Source: Verrucomicrobia bacterium Tous-C9LFEB (GTDB lineage: Bacteria > Verrucomicrobiota > Verrucomicrobiia > Methylacidiphilales > UBA1321). From it: 64,000 nucleotides of DNA. Positions 55,929-64,000 of the stretch are shown here, in pieces (positions within the stretch are counted from its first letter, which is position 1; each line of letters starts with the position of its first letter). The notes beneath the pieces were generated by a model, which was given only the letters and a program-made list of their open reading frames with translations, was not told the DNA's origin and did not search any database. Location: positions 1-64,000 of the forward strand of contig NEUU01000012.1 in NCBI GenBank assembly GCA_002304345.1, given 5' to 3'. A program made the translations under genes and the position numbers.

Positions 55929-57692
55929 CTAAGGCTTGGGTATAGACGAGAGAGGGGAAAGCGCCAAGTCCTGTTTCAGGAGCAGTTCGACCCGTTCCCG
56001 GATGGCATGGCGCACCGAGCGGATTTCTTCCGTAGTGGCGTGTGTGTTGAGTTCGAACTGCGACGGCTCTTTCTCGTCGAGCACCGAACCGACCGGAAGA
56101 CTCGCGAGATTGTAGTAGAAGTACCAGTAACGAAGCGCCGTTGTGCGGGCCGCGTCGTCCAGTCGAGTGGTGGTGGAGTCGAAAATTTTCGCCAGATCCT
56201 CCGGGGTGAGCACGTCCTCCGTGAATCCCTTCCCCGCGTAGTGCGACTGCGCAATGTTAAAAATGCGATACCCGAGCGCAGGCAATTCCATGCCGAGCGT
56301 GCCATTGTACACCACCGTGGCACTCGCCTTCTCGGCGAGCAGGTAGGCATTCCAGGTTTCCTCCGGCTTCAGGCAGTGAATGGTCGAGTAGGCAAGGTGG
56401 CCGCGTTCTGCGAGAAAATCATGCACCCGGTAAGCGCCCGCGCTGGTATCGGCGGCTTCGTCCGGGTGAGAGCGGATCACCAGCTTGACCTTGCGCCGGA
56501 TGGCCTCCTTGCAGAGGGCGTCGATCGCGCCAAAAACATCCGCGAACGGCGAGGGTTTTTCCATCGAGGCGGTATCATGAAAGACCGGCGGAAAGAAAAC
56601 CACATACGGTTCCTTTGCCAATTCATCGTACGGTTTGGAGTCCGACACCTCGATCGGGCGCGGTCGACCGGAGGGATCGAGATTGAGGCGGGTGCGCGAC
56701 TCTACCGAGGCCCGCGCTTCCGCAATTTCCGCTTCACCAATGCTGCCTTGATGCGATGCCCAGAGCGCTTCCGCCCGGTAATGACAGGCTGCCTCGCGCG
56801 AGAGAAAGAGCGTATTCTTCTTCGGCCCGCGCTCCGTGCAAATCGTGGCCACGCCGAGCGACGTGCTCATGTGATAGAAGATGGCCTCGGGAGCGAAGAG
56901 TCCATTAAAGAACACCGCGCACGACGGCGTGAACCGCGCCAGCACCCGTTGATAACGGCACACCAGCCGCACCACGCCGCGCACGTGCTGCAGCACCTCG
57001 GGATTATCCAGCGAAATCTTTTCGCGATGACCGCGCACATAGCGCAAGAGATAGGGCTGCATCCAGCGCCCGATCGGCAGGCCATCGACCGTCAATCGCG
57101 CCAGCGAATAATCCTTCTGCTCCTCGATCAACTCGATGAGCAAATCCTCGCGCTTCGAGGCGAACTCATCGAGGCTCATCGTCTGAAACGGTTCGGTGTA
57201 GAAACTGTGCGCGAGCGTGCGGCATTCCTTGCACAGGTAAGGCGGCGTTGTCGTTGGCTTCGCGCTGGAACCGCTGCCGCAGCTTTCGAGCAAACCGTCG
57301 CACTGGATGAGCTGCACGTGATAGCCCAAATCCTTGAGCGCGTGCGCCACCATGTAGTTGTGAAAGGCGTGCGCGTAACCAAAGGAACGCAGCATGAATA
57401 CCAGCGCCACCCCCGCATCGTCATGAACCACGAGAGGCTCGGCCTGTAGCGAGTAATTTTTTGTTGCCGTGGCAATCGACTGCGCCAACGGTGTCAGCTT
57501 CCCATGGCGATTGTAAAGGCGACGCACCGTGCGCGGACGCCACGCTCCGGGCCGACACTCCTTGATCTGCTCCGACCACGATTCCATCACCGCATTCGCC
57601 AGGAATTGAGGCGTACGCAACGGTTTGCGCCACGATTGGCGCAGAGCCGTGGCAAAGGGAGACAGGATTGAGGCTGGAGACGCGACGCTCAT
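55929..57692 (-). CDS. Capsule/surface-polysaccharide GT-B-like protein
   Basis: The 587-residue protein has an N-terminal part with ALVFMLRSFGYAHAFHNYMV and GYHVQLIQCDGLLESC, a CKEC pair (about 150-155), and a C-terminal half with VVFFPPVFHDT, VKLVIRSHPDEA and the acceptor/nucleotide region EKASATVVYNGTLGMELPAL. The latter part is like capsule polysaccharide export/Kdo-transferase type GT-B proteins. Activity is not certain. The stop codon touches a palindromic element. It is 33 bp downstream of the gene at 57726. Confidence 0.65.
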   Translation of the reverse strand: MSVASPASILSPFATALRQSWRKPLRTPQFLANAVMESWSEQIKECRPGAWRPRTVRRLYNRHGKLTPLAQSIATATKNYSLQAEPLVVHDDAGVALVFMLRSFGYAHAFHNYMVAHALKDLGYHVQLIQCDGLLESCGSGSSAKPTTTPPYLCKECRTLAHSFYTEPFQTMSLDEFASKREDLLIELIEEQKDYSLARLTVDGLPIGRWMQPYLLRYVRGHREKISLDNPEVLQHVRGVVRLVCRYQRVLARFTPSCAVFFNGLFAPEAIFYHMSTSLGVATICTERGPKKNTLFLSREAACHYRAEALWASHQGSIGEAEIAEARASVESRTRLNLDPSGRPRPIEVSDSKPYDELAKEPYVVFFPPVFHDTASMEKPSPFADVFGAIDALCKEAIRRKVKLVIRSHPDEAADTSAGAYRVHDFLAERGHLAYSTIHCLKPEETWNAYLLAEKASATVVYNGTLGMELPALGYRIFNIAQSHYAGKGFTEDVLTPEDLAKIFDSTTTRLDDAARTTALRYWYFYYNLASLPVGSVLDEKEPSQFELNTHATTEEIRSVRHAIRERVELLLKQDLALSPLSSIPKP

Positions 57693-57725
57693 AATTCGTG
57701 TGGAGTTGATCGTAGGGCAGGAAGG

Positions 57726-59234
57726 TTACATGCTTTCAATAATTACACTGCGACCTTCCCGATAACCAAAATGATAATCGGCACGCATAGATTGCCTTGC
57801 TTTCACAGTTCGAAATCCTGAGGGCTGAGCCGTTTCGATGGCGTCCAGTATTTGCTGAGTCTGTACAGCGTCAAATCGCTTTTCTGACTGGTCCCATGGT
57901 AATTTCTTTCTGTAATCATTTTTTAGTTTCGCCCAATTCCAGTGAATACCGAGATGGCCAAACGAACAGGTTAGTGCGCGAAGCTTACGACGCCATTTTG
58001 GACCACTGATCATCGTGAAAAAAAGTTGGGTACGACAACGGTTCAAATTACGTTGCACTTTTGCCGAGCGACATACCGCTAGTATTTCATGGGCAGCCCT
58101 CTGGTACGCCAGCCCATCAATCGGTCCATAGGACTGTGCGATAGCCTGCTGAATTTGATCCTTTTTTTCTGCAGTCGGCTCATACTGATTATGTAATACT
58201 TTGAAGAGATAACTTTTCATCGACTCAATGTCTGCCGCCTCTACCGAGGCCAAGGTCGAAACTGGTACCGGTACATGTAATGGTAACCAACCAGGGGTAA
58301 AAACAGGTACCGATAAGACCGAGGCCTCCACGGCGGTGGAACTTCCGACCTGAATCAAAGCGCTGGCTCTTTGTAACCAACCATCCACCGTACCCATTTT
58401 GATCAACTTTAAATTTGGTCGATCGTCCAGAAGAAAAGTGTAAGTATTCGTACTTTCAAAGGGGTGCGGACGCAGAATAAAAGTAGCTTGAGGAAAAGCC
58501 TGTGCTAAATCGTTGGCCATTCGAGCAATGCCGCGTAAAGAGACTGTCTGGGTTTTTACAGAGTCTTCACAGAATTTTCGATTGTACTTGAACGCCTTGA
58601 CCATTAAGTCGATTTCTTGCTGGGCTGTCAAAAAAGCAGGGTTGGCGGTCGGGAAGCTTGCATTTATGAGGACAAGGGGTTTCGGATAATCTTCCGCATA
58701 GTTGGATATCTTTTGTGCCGCAGCTCGGAACCGAGGCGTAAGCATGTCTGTCCGTGGTGAACCTGTCACCTTGACTTGATTTGCGTTGTACAGACCGTGA
58801 CTGACTAGGAAATCTTTCACTCCTTGCGACCAGGCCAGATAACATGCAACCGATTGCCGGATTTCAGCCTTACGTGCAACCGTGACCAAGTAGTCGATGA
58901 TCTCTGGCTGGTTTTTATCAAGAATATGCTCAGCCGTAGCCAAATCATCTACGGCCCATGTCGGAATAGGACTGAAGACGCTGCCTTCTGTATCCAAAAC
59001 GCCAAATGGCAAATCAGCCTCTACCAAGCGCAACGTCCAATCTTCGTTAATTTTACGAAGGAAATTCAGCAACAGAAAGTCCGGAGCAAGTGACCACACT
59101 TCCGTATCGCGAAGATTATAGGGAATCAAATGGCAACAAGCTCCCTGCAATGCCAACTCTCGAGCCAAGAGCACCATTCCCGGCAGATCGCGATAGGGAT
59201 TGTCCACTACCAAACCAATTTTTATATCACCCAT
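57726..59234 (-). CDS. Surface carbohydrate biosynthesis protein (GT-B-like)
   Basis: The 502-residue protein (start MGDIKIGLVVDNPYRDLPGM) resembles proteins annotated as surface carbohydrate biosynthesis protein. It has HLIPYNLRDTEVWSLAPDFL, FGVLDTEGSVFS, KVTGSPRTDMLTPRF, ATFILRPHPFESTNTYTFLL and ALIQVGSSTAVEASVLSVPV, the last two being typical of GT-B glycosyl- or glycerophosphate-transferase folds. The DNA is clearly richer in A+T than its neighbours, a sign of transfer. Substrate is unknown. Confidence 0.68.
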   Translation of the reverse strand: MGDIKIGLVVDNPYRDLPGMVLLARELALQGACCHLIPYNLRDTEVWSLAPDFLLLNFLRKINEDWTLRLVEADLPFGVLDTEGSVFSPIPTWAVDDLATAEHILDKNQPEIIDYLVTVARKAEIRQSVACYLAWSQGVKDFLVSHGLYNANQVKVTGSPRTDMLTPRFRAAAQKISNYAEDYPKPLVLINASFPTANPAFLTAQQEIDLMVKAFKYNRKFCEDSVKTQTVSLRGIARMANDLAQAFPQATFILRPHPFESTNTYTFLLDDRPNLKLIKMGTVDGWLQRASALIQVGSSTAVEASVLSVPVFTPGWLPLHVPVPVSTLASVEAADIESMKSYLFKVLHNQYEPTAEKKDQIQQAIAQSYGPIDGLAYQRAAHEILAVCRSAKVQRNLNRCRTQLFFTMISGPKWRRKLRALTCSFGHLGIHWNWAKLKNDYRKKLPWDQSEKRFDAVQTQQILDAIETAQPSGFRTVKARQSMRADYHFGYREGRSVIIESM

Positions 59235-59445
59235 AAGCACTACACTCAAAACTCACGAAGAATTCTTCCAAGCACAAGGAGAATTATGCGAGCTTTTTCT
59301 GCATAGATGCAAAATAGAGGGCTTTGGTGCAGGTCTACCAGTCCTATTACCTCTTGCTAGCGTTCGCTCGCTACGCTTAAATAGCCAAATATTGTGGTTT
59401 CAGCCAACAGGTTGAAGATTCTCCTACAATGACTTCGCTTGATGT
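59235..59445. promoter_or_regulatory. Divergent promoter region, A+T-rich
   Basis: This 211-bp gap separates the divergent genes at 57726 and 59452. It has no convincing gene and presumably holds both promoters. A small inverted word (TAGCG-TTCGCT-CGCTA, about 59359-59374) is visible. No sigma-54 motif was seen. Confidence 0.4.
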
Positions 59446-59451
59446 ATGCCC

Positions 59452-60522
59452 ATGAGTAAAATGTATTGTGCCATTGCAGAATTTTCCGTGCGACCCGGAA
59501 ATTCTATCTGCGACACTATTGCCTGTATTGATAGAAATCGCAAAGGCATTGCCTTAGTCACGGATGATTCTGGTAAATTATTGGGGACGGTTACGGATGG
59601 CGACATCCGTCGCGCCATGTTAGCGCGCATAGGTTTGGAGACGCCGATTAGCGAGCTCATCGAAAGAAAAAAAGGCACCCCTTACTATCACCCTGTTACT
59701 GCACCCATTAACACCACTTCCAGGGAGCTATTTATAATGATGTCTGAAAAAAGCGTTTTTCAGATACCACTTATTGATTCTGGAGGCCGGGTCGTCGACC
59801 TGATTTGTCATCAAGATCTTTTTCCGGAGCAACCGCTCGATATTCAAGCCGTAATTATGGCTGGCGGCTTTGGTACACGACTCCGCCCGTTGACTGATGA
59901 TTTGCCCAAACCCATGCTACCTGTGGGTGGAAGACCTATCATGGAACATATTGTCAACCAGCTCCGGAACGTTGGCATTCGCAGGTTGAACGTTACTACC
60001 CATTACAAGCCGGAAAAAATCATGGACTATTTTGGTGATGGGCAGGCCTTCGATGTTACATTGAATTACGTCAACGAAGATCAACCGCTCGGTACGGCAG
60101 GGGCACTCAGCTTATTATCACCGCCAAACGAGCCCATCCTTGTAATCAACGGAGATATCATGTCCGATGTGAATATTCGGGCTCTGATCGACTATCACCG
60201 GGAATATCGAGCCGATATGACCGTGGCAGTTCGACGGTACGAAGTAGAGGTGCCATACGGAGTAGTCGAATCGGAAGATTCGCGCATTCAGCGCATTGAC
60301 GAGAAACCTAATCTTACTTTTTTTGTTAATGCGGGCATCTATCTTATTGAGCCGCAGGTATGCAAACTAATTCCTAGTGGGCAAAAATTTCACATGACCG
60401 ATTTGATCGAGAGATTGATCAAAGACAATCATGTTGTTGTCAGTTTTCCACTACGAGAATACTGGCTGGATGTTGGCAGGCACGATGACTACCTTCTCGC
60501 CCAGAAAAAGGCGGAGAAGTAA
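59452..60522 (+). CDS. ptmE: CBS-domain sugar-1-phosphate nucleotidyltransferase, PtmE-like
   Basis: The protein has 356 residues (an ATG 6 bp upstream is also possible). Residues 1-120 form a CBS pair (GIALVTDDSGKLLGTVTDGD and VFQIPLIDSGGRVVDLI). Residues 125-350 are a nucleotidyltransferase: VIMAGGFGTRLRPLTDDLPK with the G-x-G-T-R-L loop, VINGDIMSDVNIRALIDYH and EYWLDVGRHDDYLLAQK. This fusion is that of PtmE, the glucosamine-1-phosphate guanylyltransferase that opens the GDP-linked legionaminic acid route in Campylobacter. legC and legB downstream support the name. It is on the opposite strand from them. Confidence 0.8.
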   Translation: MSKMYCAIAEFSVRPGNSICDTIACIDRNRKGIALVTDDSGKLLGTVTDGDIRRAMLARIGLETPISELIERKKGTPYYHPVTAPINTTSRELFIMMSEKSVFQIPLIDSGGRVVDLICHQDLFPEQPLDIQAVIMAGGFGTRLRPLTDDLPKPMLPVGGRPIMEHIVNQLRNVGIRRLNVTTHYKPEKIMDYFGDGQAFDVTLNYVNEDQPLGTAGALSLLSPPNEPILVINGDIMSDVNIRALIDYHREYRADMTVAVRRYEVEVPYGVVESEDSRIQRIDEKPNLTFFVNAGIYLIEPQVCKLIPSGQKFHMTDLIERLIKDNHVVVSFPLREYWLDVGRHDDYLLAQKKAEK

Positions 60523-60530
60523 TTCTCCCA

Positions 60531-61916
60531 TCATTTGCGGGAACAGATGTGTTGCGCATGCCGTTCGCAGGCGCCATCTGGAAAAAAGCGTCGCATTATT
60601 TTTTCGCAATGATCCAGTCGTCGACTCATTTGCTCCTTACGCAAGAAGGTATCGATCTGCTCGTCCAGCGATTGGGTAAATGTTTTTTCCAAATCCGTAC
60701 TTAATGGAAACATTTCTCTGATCGATTCCATAGAAGGCTTAAAAGGCGGATAAGTCTCCAAAAGCTCAGAATAAATCGAGTGCGTCAGCAATAGAGTGGG
60801 TGTCTGACTTGCCAGCAAAGGCATTACCGCGCTGGAAAATTCACATAAGCAAAGATCTGTTAGGCCGATCAGTGAATAGACACTATCAAATGTAATTCGA
60901 TAGTGTCTGACCTTCAGTTCTTTCATGGCTTCCTCAACGAGAGCATTGGTCATCGTGGGATACGGCTTCACAATCAAATCAAATTCACCAATACGCTCCA
61001 GACTTTTGAGGATAATTCTCGTGGTTTCTAAAAATTGATCGTATGAAAGGTCGGCCAACTCCAAAGCATCTGGTTTGGCATCTTTCGGGAAAAACTTGCG
61101 AATGACATATAGGCATTGAACGCGACCGTTATCAGGCTTGATGTTCTTCTTCTTCAGCCATTGAAGCCAGCTTGAATCCATGCAGGGTGCGCTTAAATAA
61201 AGACAGTCTTCACGGTTGGACGTGTAACTCTCCATCGTATCTGTGCCGCGGCCATATGGCCACCAGTATTCAAATTTGTTTCGTAAAGATTCAGGAAGTG
61301 CATCGGAAAAATTGTAGAACTGCGCGGGATAAGTAACTTCAGGAGGTACAATAATTCGCACCTCGTGTTGTGCTACATAATCCAAAAAGGTTCGCAGTGC
61401 CGGCCACGCGTAGAAAATGGTTTTGCAATCCAGTAGAATGACATCCGGATGAAAATCTTCCAAAGCAGTAAGAAACCGTCGTATCTCGAGACCGTGTACC
61501 AAGTCAATTTCGCTTTGGTTATTGGCTTGCTTTAGCACTAGCGGCAGAATGTCGCGAGCATACGGCTTGGGATAAAGTTGAGTTTCAAGTTCGTTGGCAA
61601 ATCGTGATAAATCGACTATCGAATGATTTGAGACGGACTTGAGTTTTGAGACTATTTTCCGAAAGAATTTGCGGGCATACCATGGTTTTTTACCACCCTC
61701 TTTAAAAAAGGAAGCGATGTGTACATTACATTCCAGAAGTGTTCGCCTTAAAAAGGTATCCTCCCTAAAAACTTGGCTTTCGTTTCCTGAACAAAAAAAG
61801 AATTGGACAGCCGCATCCGGCTGTTGCTGCCGCAATTCCCACAAAATGGGAAGTACGTATTCAACAAGTGAAAATTTCTTAAAGGTAATCGCGGCAACGC
61901 GGGTTGGCCTAGGCAT
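60531..61916 (-). CDS. Unknown protein, GT-B-like surface-glycan protein
   Basis: The 461-residue protein starts MPRPTRVAAITFKKFSLVEY. It has a GT-B-like layout with LDCKTIFYAWPALRTFLDYV, VRIIVPPEVTYPAQFYNF, EFDLIVKPYPTMTNALVEEA and LIGLTDLCLCEFSSAVMPLL, the last resembling the nucleotide-binding turn of CDP-glycerol/polysialyl-type transferases. There is no signal peptide or membrane helix. I do not recognise the exact family. A+T-rich, like 57726-60522. It follows legC on the same strand with a 30-bp gap. Confidence 0.6.
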   Translation of the reverse strand: MPRPTRVAAITFKKFSLVEYVLPILWELRQQQPDAAVQFFFCSGNESQVFREDTFLRRTLLECNVHIASFFKEGGKKPWYARKFFRKIVSKLKSVSNHSIVDLSRFANELETQLYPKPYARDILPLVLKQANNQSEIDLVHGLEIRRFLTALEDFHPDVILLDCKTIFYAWPALRTFLDYVAQHEVRIIVPPEVTYPAQFYNFSDALPESLRNKFEYWWPYGRGTDTMESYTSNREDCLYLSAPCMDSSWLQWLKKKNIKPDNGRVQCLYVIRKFFPKDAKPDALELADLSYDQFLETTRIILKSLERIGEFDLIVKPYPTMTNALVEEAMKELKVRHYRITFDSVYSLIGLTDLCLCEFSSAVMPLLASQTPTLLLTHSIYSELLETYPPFKPSMESIREMFPLSTDLEKTFTQSLDEQIDTFLRKEQMSRRLDHCEKIMRRFFPDGACERHAQHICSRK

Positions 61917-61946
61917 ATGGTATCCGGTGTCGATCTACTATTTTCA

Positions 61947-63110
61947 TCAGCAAGACAAGATTACTGATATTACGCGATCCTGATCGGCTTCTGATAAACC
62001 GACAGAGCTGGGGAGGCTGAGCGCATGGGCATAAGCTTGTTCTGCGATATGCCCTCCCAACCGCTGACAATCGCGATAGGGAGCGTTCAAATGCATGGGC
62101 TGCCACAATGGACGGCTTTCAATTTTGGCTTCGCGCAATTTCTGGCGCAATTCCCGGCAGGTCAGACCAAACTTGGTCGAATCCACGAGAATCGTACTCA
62201 ACCAGTACGAGCTGTAGGCATCGGTCGATTCGCCAATCAAACGCAATCCTGCGCGATTTGAAAATGCCGCTTGGTAACGGGCTGCGATCTGACGTTTTTT
62301 TTCAATGTAGGAGTGTTTGTTTTCAAACTGAGCACAACCCACGGCCGCCTGAATATTGGTGAGGCGATAGTTATAGCCAACTTCATCGTGAATGTACTCG
62401 GCCACATCTGATTTGGCCTGTGTAACGAGGTGCCGCGCACGTTTTCCCCAATCTTCGCGATGGGTGAGGATCATGCCGCCACCACCCGCGGTGAAGGTTT
62501 TATTGCCGTTAAAACTCAAACAGCCGATGTCAGCCAAGCCACCGCAGGGTCGGTTTTTATACCGCGCGCCGAGGCTCTCTGCCGCATCTTCGATCACCGG
62601 CAGTTGATAACGTTTCGCGACTTCGAGCAGGGCATCCATATCGACCGGATGTCCCAGCACATCGACCGGCACGATGGCGGCGATACGACGACCGGTCGTA
62701 CGATTAAAAATCTGACCGTTTTTAGTCTGGCATTGAGCATCAAGAAAGTTGGCCACGAGATCGACGTCCATCTGGAGATAAGTCGATTCACAATCGACGA
62801 AAATGGGCTCCGCTCCGGCATAGCGCACCGCATTGACGGAAGCAATGAAGGTCATGTCCGAAACGAGCACTTCGTCGCCCGGCTTGACGCCGGCAATAAG
62901 CAAGGCGATATGCAGAGCGGCCGTTCCATTTACCGTGGCCACAGCGTAGGGCGCGTGCAGTTCGGCGGCCAAGGTCTTTTCAAACCGGTCCACGAAGGGC
63001 CCGACGGAGGAGACCCAATTGGTCGTGACGCATTCCTGCAAATATTTGGCTTCGTTTCCCGCCAAGCAGGGAATGCTGAGCGGGATGAACGGCTGGGCTT
63101 CAGACGACAT
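61947..63110 (-). CDS. legC: PLP-dependent sugar aminotransferase, LegC family
   Basis: The 387-residue DegT/DnrJ/EryC1-type aminotransferase starts MSSEAQPFIPLSIPCLAGNE. It has TTNWVSSVGPFVDRFEKTLA, VNGTAALHIALLIAGVKPGD, VIEDAAESLGARYKNRPCGG, and the PLP lysine K204 in LSFNGNKTFTAGGGGMILTH. LegC transfers an amino group to the 4-keto sugar made by LegB in legionaminic-acid synthesis. It overlaps the legB gene end by 11 bp. Confidence 0.87.
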   Translation of the reverse strand: MSSEAQPFIPLSIPCLAGNEAKYLQECVTTNWVSSVGPFVDRFEKTLAAELHAPYAVATVNGTAALHIALLIAGVKPGDEVLVSDMTFIASVNAVRYAGAEPIFVDCESTYLQMDVDLVANFLDAQCQTKNGQIFNRTTGRRIAAIVPVDVLGHPVDMDALLEVAKRYQLPVIEDAAESLGARYKNRPCGGLADIGCLSFNGNKTFTAGGGGMILTHREDWGKRARHLVTQAKSDVAEYIHDEVGYNYRLTNIQAAVGCAQFENKHSYIEKKRQIAARYQAAFSNRAGLRLIGESTDAYSSYWLSTILVDSTKFGLTCRELRQKLREAKIESRPLWQPMHLNAPYRDCQRLGGHIAEQAYAHALSLPSSVGLSEADQDRVISVILSC

Positions 63111-64000
63111 AGCTCTCCGTCTGGTAACGACCTAAATGCTGCCGCAACCATTCGATGGTTTCGACCAAACCTTCTTCCAACGTTTTTTTTGCCGTCCAGT
63201 TCAGAACTTGGTTGGCGAGAGTCGAGTCGGCCTGCAGTCGCGTCACCTCGCTGCCAGCGGGGCGCTGCCGTTCGGATTCCGTTTCGAGTCGAACGTCTTT
63301 GCCGATGAGTTTGAGAATCAATTCGGCGAGATCGCCAATGGTGATCTCGCGACCGGAACCAAAGTTGAAGGTTTGCCCAATTGCCTTGGGTGTTGAGGCG
63401 GCGGCGAGGAATCCTTCCACCGTATTGCTCACGAAATTAAGATCGCGTGTCGGATGCACATTCCCCAGTTTTACGACATTTTTTGCCAGGGCTTGCGTGA
63501 TGATCGTGGGAATGATCGCACGGGCCGATTGACGCGGGCCGAAGGTATTGAACGGGCGCGCAATTACAACCGGAAGTTTAAACGAAAGATGGTACGATTC
63601 GGCCAGCTTGTCCGAGCCCACTTTGCTTGCGGCATAAGGGGATTGCGGATGCAAGGGGTGCTGCTCGGAGATGAGGGGAGTTTGAGCAGAGCCATAGACT
63701 TCGCTCGTGGACGTCTGGACGAAGCACTCGACATTCGAGTTCCGTGCGGCCTGCAGCAGATTGAGCGTGCCTTCAATATTGGTCTGCACGTAGGAGCGGG
63801 GTGCGTGATAGGAATAGGGAATGGCAATGAGTGCCGCCAGGTGGAAGATAGTTTCCGAACCGGCCGTCACTTCGTTGATCCAATCGGAATCGCGCACGTC
63901 CCCGTAGACGATTTCCATGTCGCGGCGCAGGGTCGATTCCTGCAACCAACCGGCAGTACCGAGCGCGTTGTAGTGCACCACCGCTTTGACGTTCGCGCCT
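63100..64000 (-). CDS. legB: NAD-dependent sugar 4,6-dehydratase, LegB family (partial)
   Basis: The gene runs out of the window at 64000; the visible 300 codons begin within GANVKAVVHYN, so the Rossmann start is missing. Seen are TIFHLAALIAIPYSYHAPRS, TSTSEVYGSAQTPLISEQHP, PYAASKVGSDKLAESY (YxxxK) and RPFNTFGPRQSARAIIPTII, all typical of LegB-type dehydratases acting on a nucleotide-activated amino sugar. An internal GTG at 63981 is not a true start. It is directly upstream of legC in transcription order. Confidence 0.88.
   Translation of the reverse strand, partial: GANVKAVVHYNALGTAGWLQESTLRRDMEIVYGDVRDSDWINEVTAGSETIFHLAALIAIPYSYHAPRSYVQTNIEGTLNLLQAARNSNVECFVQTSTSEVYGSAQTPLISEQHPLHPQSPYAASKVGSDKLAESYHLSFKLPVVIARPFNTFGPRQSARAIIPTIITQALAKNVVKLGNVHPTRDLNFVSNTVEGFLAAASTPKAIGQTFNFGSGREITIGDLAELILKLIGKDVRLETESERQRPAGSEVTRLQADSTLANQVLNWTAKKTLEEGLVETIEWLRQHLGRYQTESYVV

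Overview
This 64 kb window looks like a chromosomal segment of a nitrogen-fixing Verrucomicrobiota bacterium, probably of the Opitutae. That placement is an inference from gene content and composition (high GC, a nif operon with nifI1/nifI2, a VIT-domain protein with a PEP-CTERM-like tail, a GntR/LacI regulator beside a glycoside hydrolase, a DUF3034 protein); no rRNA gene is present to confirm it.

Layout. 1-500: the end of an ammonium transporter gene and glnK. 14.5-0.6 kb (minus strand): one long nif operon in the order nifH-nifI1-nifI2-nifD-nifK-orf77-nifE-nifN-nifB-fdx-nifV-orf164-cytochrome b-mop-modA, preceded by a sigma-54 type promoter. nifI1/nifI2 between nifH and nifD, and the insertion in NifD, match the anaerobe-type (group II/III) nitrogenases. 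nifX, nifU, nifS, nifW and nifZ are not in the window. 15-26.6 kb: a VIT/PEP-CTERM membrane protein, a GntR/LacI regulator with a GH5 enzyme, metY-metX, a DUF3034 barrel protein and a secreted esterase. 26.8-30.5 kb: a chemoreceptor gene divergent from nifA, which has its own sigma-54 type promoter. 30.8-36 kb: small membrane proteins, an SGNH hydrolase, a PAP2 phosphatase and a second amtB. 36.4-44 kb: the cell-shape cluster mreB-mreC-mreD-mrdA-rodA-rng. 44-64 kb: a surface-glycan region with glycosyltransferases, an epimerase, a methyltransferase, UDP-galactopyranose mutase, two SDR enzymes, capsule-type GT-B proteins, and a legionaminic-acid-like set (CBS-nucleotidyltransferase, LegC, LegB). 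An iron exporter (mbfA) lies inside it. The part at about 57.7-62 kb is visibly richer in A+T than the rest.

How the genes work together. NifA with sigma-54 would switch on the nif operon. NifI1/NifI2 and GlnK pass on nitrogen status. NifB, NifEN and NifV build FeMo-cofactor, and ModA and Mop bring in and hold molybdate. The least explained part of the operon is its tail: a cytochrome b related to SdhC with a Cys/His-rich N-terminus, a 164-residue protein of unknown type, and a 74-codon gene on the opposite strand.

The strongest structure not explained by genes is a set of palindromic elements. One modular type begins 0-8 nt after the stop codon of six different genes and always has the same orientation relative to that gene. 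It is built from hairpins with three-base loops plus a long palindrome whose stem differs between copies while base pairing is kept. A second type (four copies) forms an outer CTGTAGGG/CCCTACAG stem that usually encloses two hairpins. Several single-copy inverted-repeat elements are also present.
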